Shown here piece by piece: positions 11,770 through 13,874 of a DNA stretch of 13,874 nt. The notes beneath the pieces were generated by a model. The model made no database searches. It was not told where the DNA came from and worked only from the letters and a program-made list of their open reading frames with translations. The number at the start of each line of letters is the position of its first letter. Positions within the stretch are counted from its first letter, which is position 1. This stretch comes from JALZAA01 sp046724435 (GTDB lineage: Bacteria; Actinomycetota; Acidimicrobiia; IMCC26256; JACDBD01), in contig JBKOWN010000149.1 in assembly GCA_046724435.1 (NCBI GenBank), positions 1-13,874 on the forward strand. The letters run 5' to 3'. The translations under genes and the position numbers were made by a program.

Positions 11770-13271
11770 GGGACGTCCTCGCGGAGCGCGGCCGCCAACG
11801 TGACGTGGCGCTCGCACACCGCGGCGCTTCCGTCGAGGTCGGCGAGCGTGCGGGCGACGCGACGCACCCGTGCTGCGCCCCGACCGGTGAGGGTGTCGTG
11901 GCCGATCGCCCACCGCCACGCCTCGTCGGCGGCAACCGACAACGGGATCACCTGCGCCAGCGCTCCCGCGGGGACCTGCGAATTCCGGAGCCACTGCCGA
12001 CGCGCGTACCGCTTCTGCTGGCGGGCCACGGCCTCGGCGACGCGCTCGCGCACGGTGGACGACGGCTCGCCGGGCCCGTCGCCCGGCTCGGGTGGATGCA
12101 CCTCGAGGCGCAGGTCGAAGCGGTCGAGCAGGGGCGCGGAAAGACGGCGGCGGTACCGGGCGCGTTGGGTCTCACTGCATTCGCAACTCGGGCCACCCCG
12201 GCCGCACGGGCACGGGTTCGAGCACGCGATGAGGAGGAAGTCGGCCGGGAACGCGACCGACATCGCCTGACGCGAGATCCGCACCACGTGTTCTTCGATC
12301 GGCTGTCGCAACGCGTCGAGCGCGTGGGGCGGGAACTCGCCCAGCTCGTCGAGGAACAACACACCGCGATGCGCGAGCGTCACCTCGCCGGGGCGAAGTC
12401 GGTTCGAGCCGCCGCCGACGAGGGCGGCGGTGGACGCCGTGTGATGCGGCGCGCGGAACGGGCGCCGGCGGGCCAGGCCGTGCCGAGGCGCGTGCCCGGC
12501 CGCCGAGTGGATGCGCGTCACCTCGAGCGCTTCGTCGGGCTCGAGAGGCGGCAGGACGGTCGGCAGCCGGCGGGCGAGCATCGTCTTCCCGGTGCCGGGC
12601 GGTCCCGTGAGCAGGAGATGGTGCCCGCCGGCGGCGGCTACTTCGAGCGCGCGTCGCGCGCGCGGGAGCCCGCGCACGTCCGCGAGATCGACGGGCTCGT
12701 CGTCCAGGTCAGGTGCTCCCGAGTCGTGGGCGGCCGCAGGCGGCGGCTCCGGCCATTCCGCTTCGCCCTTCAGACAGGCGCGCAGCTCCGCGACAGAGCG
12801 AGCCGGGCGTACCTCCATGCCGTGGACGAGCGACGCCTCGGCGACGTCGGTGGCGGGCACGATCACCGAGCCCGTCGCGGAGGAGCGGAGCGCGTCGACG
12901 AGCGCGAGTACGCCCGGTACGGGCCGGACCGAGCCGTCGAGCCCGAGCTCGCCGAGCACGCCGACTCCGTCGAGGACGCCGTCGGCGAGCTGGCCCGTTG
13001 CGGCGATGAGGCCGAGGGCGACGGCGAGCTCGAATCCGGCGCCGGTCTTGCGAACACCACCCGGCGCGAGGTTGACCGTGATCCGCTGGAGCGGAAACTC
13101 GATCGACGACGACAACAACGCCGCGCGCACGCGCTCGCGTGACTCGCGGACCGCGGCGTCCGGTAACCCCACGACGTGGTAGCTGGGGAGACCGGTCGAC
13201 ACGTGGACCTCGACGGTGACGACGTGACCGTCGACGCCGGTGAGCGTGGCGCTACGAACCGAGGCGAGCAC
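11766..13271 (-). CDS. comM: Mg-chelatase-like AAA+ ATPase ComM (YifB)
   Basis: This 501-residue AAA+ protein is related to the magnesium chelatase ChlI subunit. In transformable Gram-negative species ComM is a branch-migration helicase that helps integrate incoming DNA. The N-terminal Lon-protease-like S5 domain (1-165) contains VHVSTGLPSYHVVGLPD and ITVNLAPGGVRKTGAGFELAVALG. The AAA+ core has Walker A GPPGTGKT (223-230), Walker B GVLFLDELGEF (Asp308, Glu309), and a Cys-rich insert SNPCPCG...CEC (Cys350-365) that probably binds metal. Then LLDRFDL (382-388) and a C-terminal Mg_chelatase_C region (about 410-501). GTG 13271 is chosen because GGGAGG lies 6 nt upstream and families start (M/V)LASVRSATL. 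It overlaps dprA by 4 nt and the pair is inverted relative to yraN. Confidence 0.96.
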   Translation of the reverse strand: MLASVRSATLTGVDGHVVTVEVHVSTGLPSYHVVGLPDAAVRESRERVRAALLSSSIEFPLQRITVNLAPGGVRKTGAGFELAVALGLIAATGQLADGVLDGVGVLGELGLDGSVRPVPGVLALVDALRSSATGSVIVPATDVAEASLVHGMEVRPARSVAELRACLKGEAEWPEPPPAAAHDSGAPDLDDEPVDLADVRGLPRARRALEVAAAGGHHLLLTGPPGTGKTMLARRLPTVLPPLEPDEALEVTRIHSAAGHAPRHGLARRRPFRAPHHTASTAALVGGGSNRLRPGEVTLAHRGVLFLDELGEFPPHALDALRQPIEEHVVRISRQAMSVAFPADFLLIACSNPCPCGRGGPSCECSETQRARYRRRLSAPLLDRFDLRLEVHPPEPGDGPGEPSSTVRERVAEAVARQQKRYARRQWLRNSQVPAGALAQVIPLSVAADEAWRWAIGHDTLTGRGAARVRRVARTLADLDGSAAVCERHVTLAAALREDVP

Positions 13272-13330
13272 GGCGGACCTCCCGAGAAACGTGGTGGAGG
13301 AGGGCCGTGACCGCGGCGACCTCGACGGCA

Positions 13331-13365
13331 CGTGCACGGTACCGCGGGCGTATGACGACTACGCC
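13331..13365. promoter_or_regulatory. Cluster of palindromes between divergent comM and xerC
   Basis: Two overlapping 8-bp palindromes, CGTGCACG (13331-13338) and CGGTACCG (13337-13344), are followed by GGCGTA-N7-TACGCC (13347-13365). The CGGTACCG unit includes ACGGTA, the same motif used in the 9821 divergent promoter, and would give comM a leader of about 60 nt. Symmetry suggests protein binding or bidirectional initiation. No further support is available. Confidence 0.3.
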
Positions 13366-13402
13366 TGATCGCGTTTGGCGCGTGCCGCGCCATGACGATT
13401 GG

Positions 13403-13408
13403 TAACGT
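13403..13408 (+). promoter_or_regulatory. -10-like hexamer TAACGT, xerC promoter candidate
   Basis: TAACGT in the context TTGGTAACGT lies 34 nt before the xerC GTG. GAGG (13433-13436), 6 nt before the GTG, is the likely ribosome binding site. No -35 at standard spacing is evident. Confidence 0.3.
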
Positions 13409-13442
13409 CGTGCGGCGGGTGGGGAGAAGTCCGAGGTGTGGT

Positions 13443-13874
13443 GTGAGCTGGGTGGTCGACGATTTCGTCGCTTCCCTGGCAGGAGCGAGCGGCCACACGG
13501 CCGAGGCATATGCGCGCGATGTGCGGCAGTTCGTCGCGTGGGCCGAGCGCGGCGGCTGCGCGTCCCCCGCCGAGCTCGACCACACAACACTGCGCCGCTA
13601 CCTCGCATACCTGACGACGCGTCAGTTCGCTCGCCGTTCGATGGCCCGAAAGGCCGCATCGCTGCGGGCCTACCTCCGGTACCTCCACCGCCACGGCGTG
13701 ATCGCGACGGATCCGGGCCGGTCGCTGCGGACGCCGAAGGGCGAGGCGCGCCTGCCCCGCGTGCCGCGCCAGGCCGAAGCCGGCGCGCTGCTCGACGCCG
13801 CTTCCGCCGTCGAGATCGAGGACGACGACGCCGCGGGAGCGGCTACGGCTTGGCGGGACCTCGCCGTGCTCGAG
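13443..13874 (+). CDS. xerC: Tyrosine recombinase XerC, N-terminal part (3' truncated by window)
   Basis: The frame is open from GTG 13443 to the window end, exactly 144 codons. It shows the N-terminal SAM-like DNA-binding domain of Xer recombinases: VDDFVASLAGASGHTAEAY, a VRQFVAWAERGG segment, LRRYLAYLTTRQFARRSMAR, ARKAASLRAYLRYLHRHG and a linker RTPKGEARLPRV. The frame then enters the catalytic domain (RDLAVLE) before the edge. The catalytic Arg, His and Tyr are outside the window. XerC with XerD resolves chromosome dimers at dif. xerC close to comM-dprA is typical of actinobacteria. ATG 13392 and GTG 13419 are in frame and possible, but the family N-terminus fits 13443, which also has GAGG upstream. 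Confidence 0.92.
   Translation, partial: MSWVVDDFVASLAGASGHTAEAYARDVRQFVAWAERGGCASPAELDHTTLRRYLAYLTTRQFARRSMARKAASLRAYLRYLHRHGVIATDPGRSLRTPKGEARLPRVPRQAEAGALLDAASAVEIEDDDAAGAATAWRDLAVLE

Noticed and set aside
11331..13142. Plus-strand open frame of about 600 codons opposite comM and dprA
   Set aside because: Shadow of two intact, recognised minus-strand genes; Arg-rich with no domain.
13290..13368. Short plus-strand frame of about 25 codons in the comM-xerC spacer
   Set aside because: No ribosome binding site, no recognisable features, and it overlaps the palindrome cluster.
13392..13442. Earlier xerC starts at ATG 13392 or GTG 13419
   Set aside because: The added residues do not resemble Xer N-termini, and GAGG sits 6 nt before GTG 13443. 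They cannot be fully excluded.

Overview
This is a GC-rich (roughly 70% by eye), gene-dense chromosomal window from an actinobacterium, most likely a member or relative of class Acidimicrobiia. The reasons are the order smc / ftsY / ffh / rpsP / khpA / rimM / trmD / rplS / DUF2469 / yraN followed by comM, dprA and xerC, the presence of the actinobacterial DUF2469 protein, an FtsY with an N-terminal membrane segment, and heavy use of GTG and TTG starts. The class-level assignment is an inference from gene order and protein resemblance, not from a search. No tRNA, rRNA, CRISPR array, insertion sequence or prophage is visible.

Layout. (1) 1-1648: C-terminal half of smc, cut by the window edge. 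(2) 1709-2794: an MscS-type mechanosensitive channel between smc and ftsY, with a leaderless-looking promoter. (3) 2836-5288: ftsY and ffh, the two SRP GTPases, separated by a 74-bp gap holding copy A of a structured repeat. (4) 5363-7764: the ribosomal and RNA-modification operon rpsP-khpA-rimM-trmD-rplS, with candidate regulatory leaders before rpsP and rplS and a strong hairpin at the rplS stop. (5) 7796-8475: DUF2469 and yraN, tightly packed. The lepB and rnhB genes often found between rplS and DUF2469 are absent. (6) 8484-8533: copy B of the repeat, between convergent genes. (7) 8539-10630: a small accessory block on alternating strands: a DUF427 gene, a divergent WYL regulator, a 37-residue membrane microprotein and a PaaG-like crotonase. 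(8) 10639-13271: comM-dprA on the minus strand, inverted relative to the ribosomal block. (9) 13443-13874: the start of xerC, divergent from comM.

How the genes work together. The core covers chromosome organisation (SMC, XerC), co-translational membrane targeting (FtsY plus Ffh), ribosome maturation (S16, RimM, L19, KhpA), tRNA m1G37 modification (TrmD) and handling of incoming single-stranded DNA (DprA, ComM, possibly YraN). The accessory block carries a regulator next to its probable target.

No wholly new multi-gene system is evident. The most interesting signals are small and non-coding: a two-copy structured intergenic repeat; recurrent TAGnnT promoter-like hexamers in which the upstream gene's TAG stop forms the start of the hexamer; a 20-bp divergent promoter built on the symmetric heptamer TACGGTA; an inverted repeat between DUF427 and the WYL regulator; alternative pairings around the rpsP ribosome-binding site; and hairpins that enclose stop codons. 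Every structure and promoter call here is by eye. In DNA this GC-rich, short inverted repeats arise by chance, so the stated tests matter.
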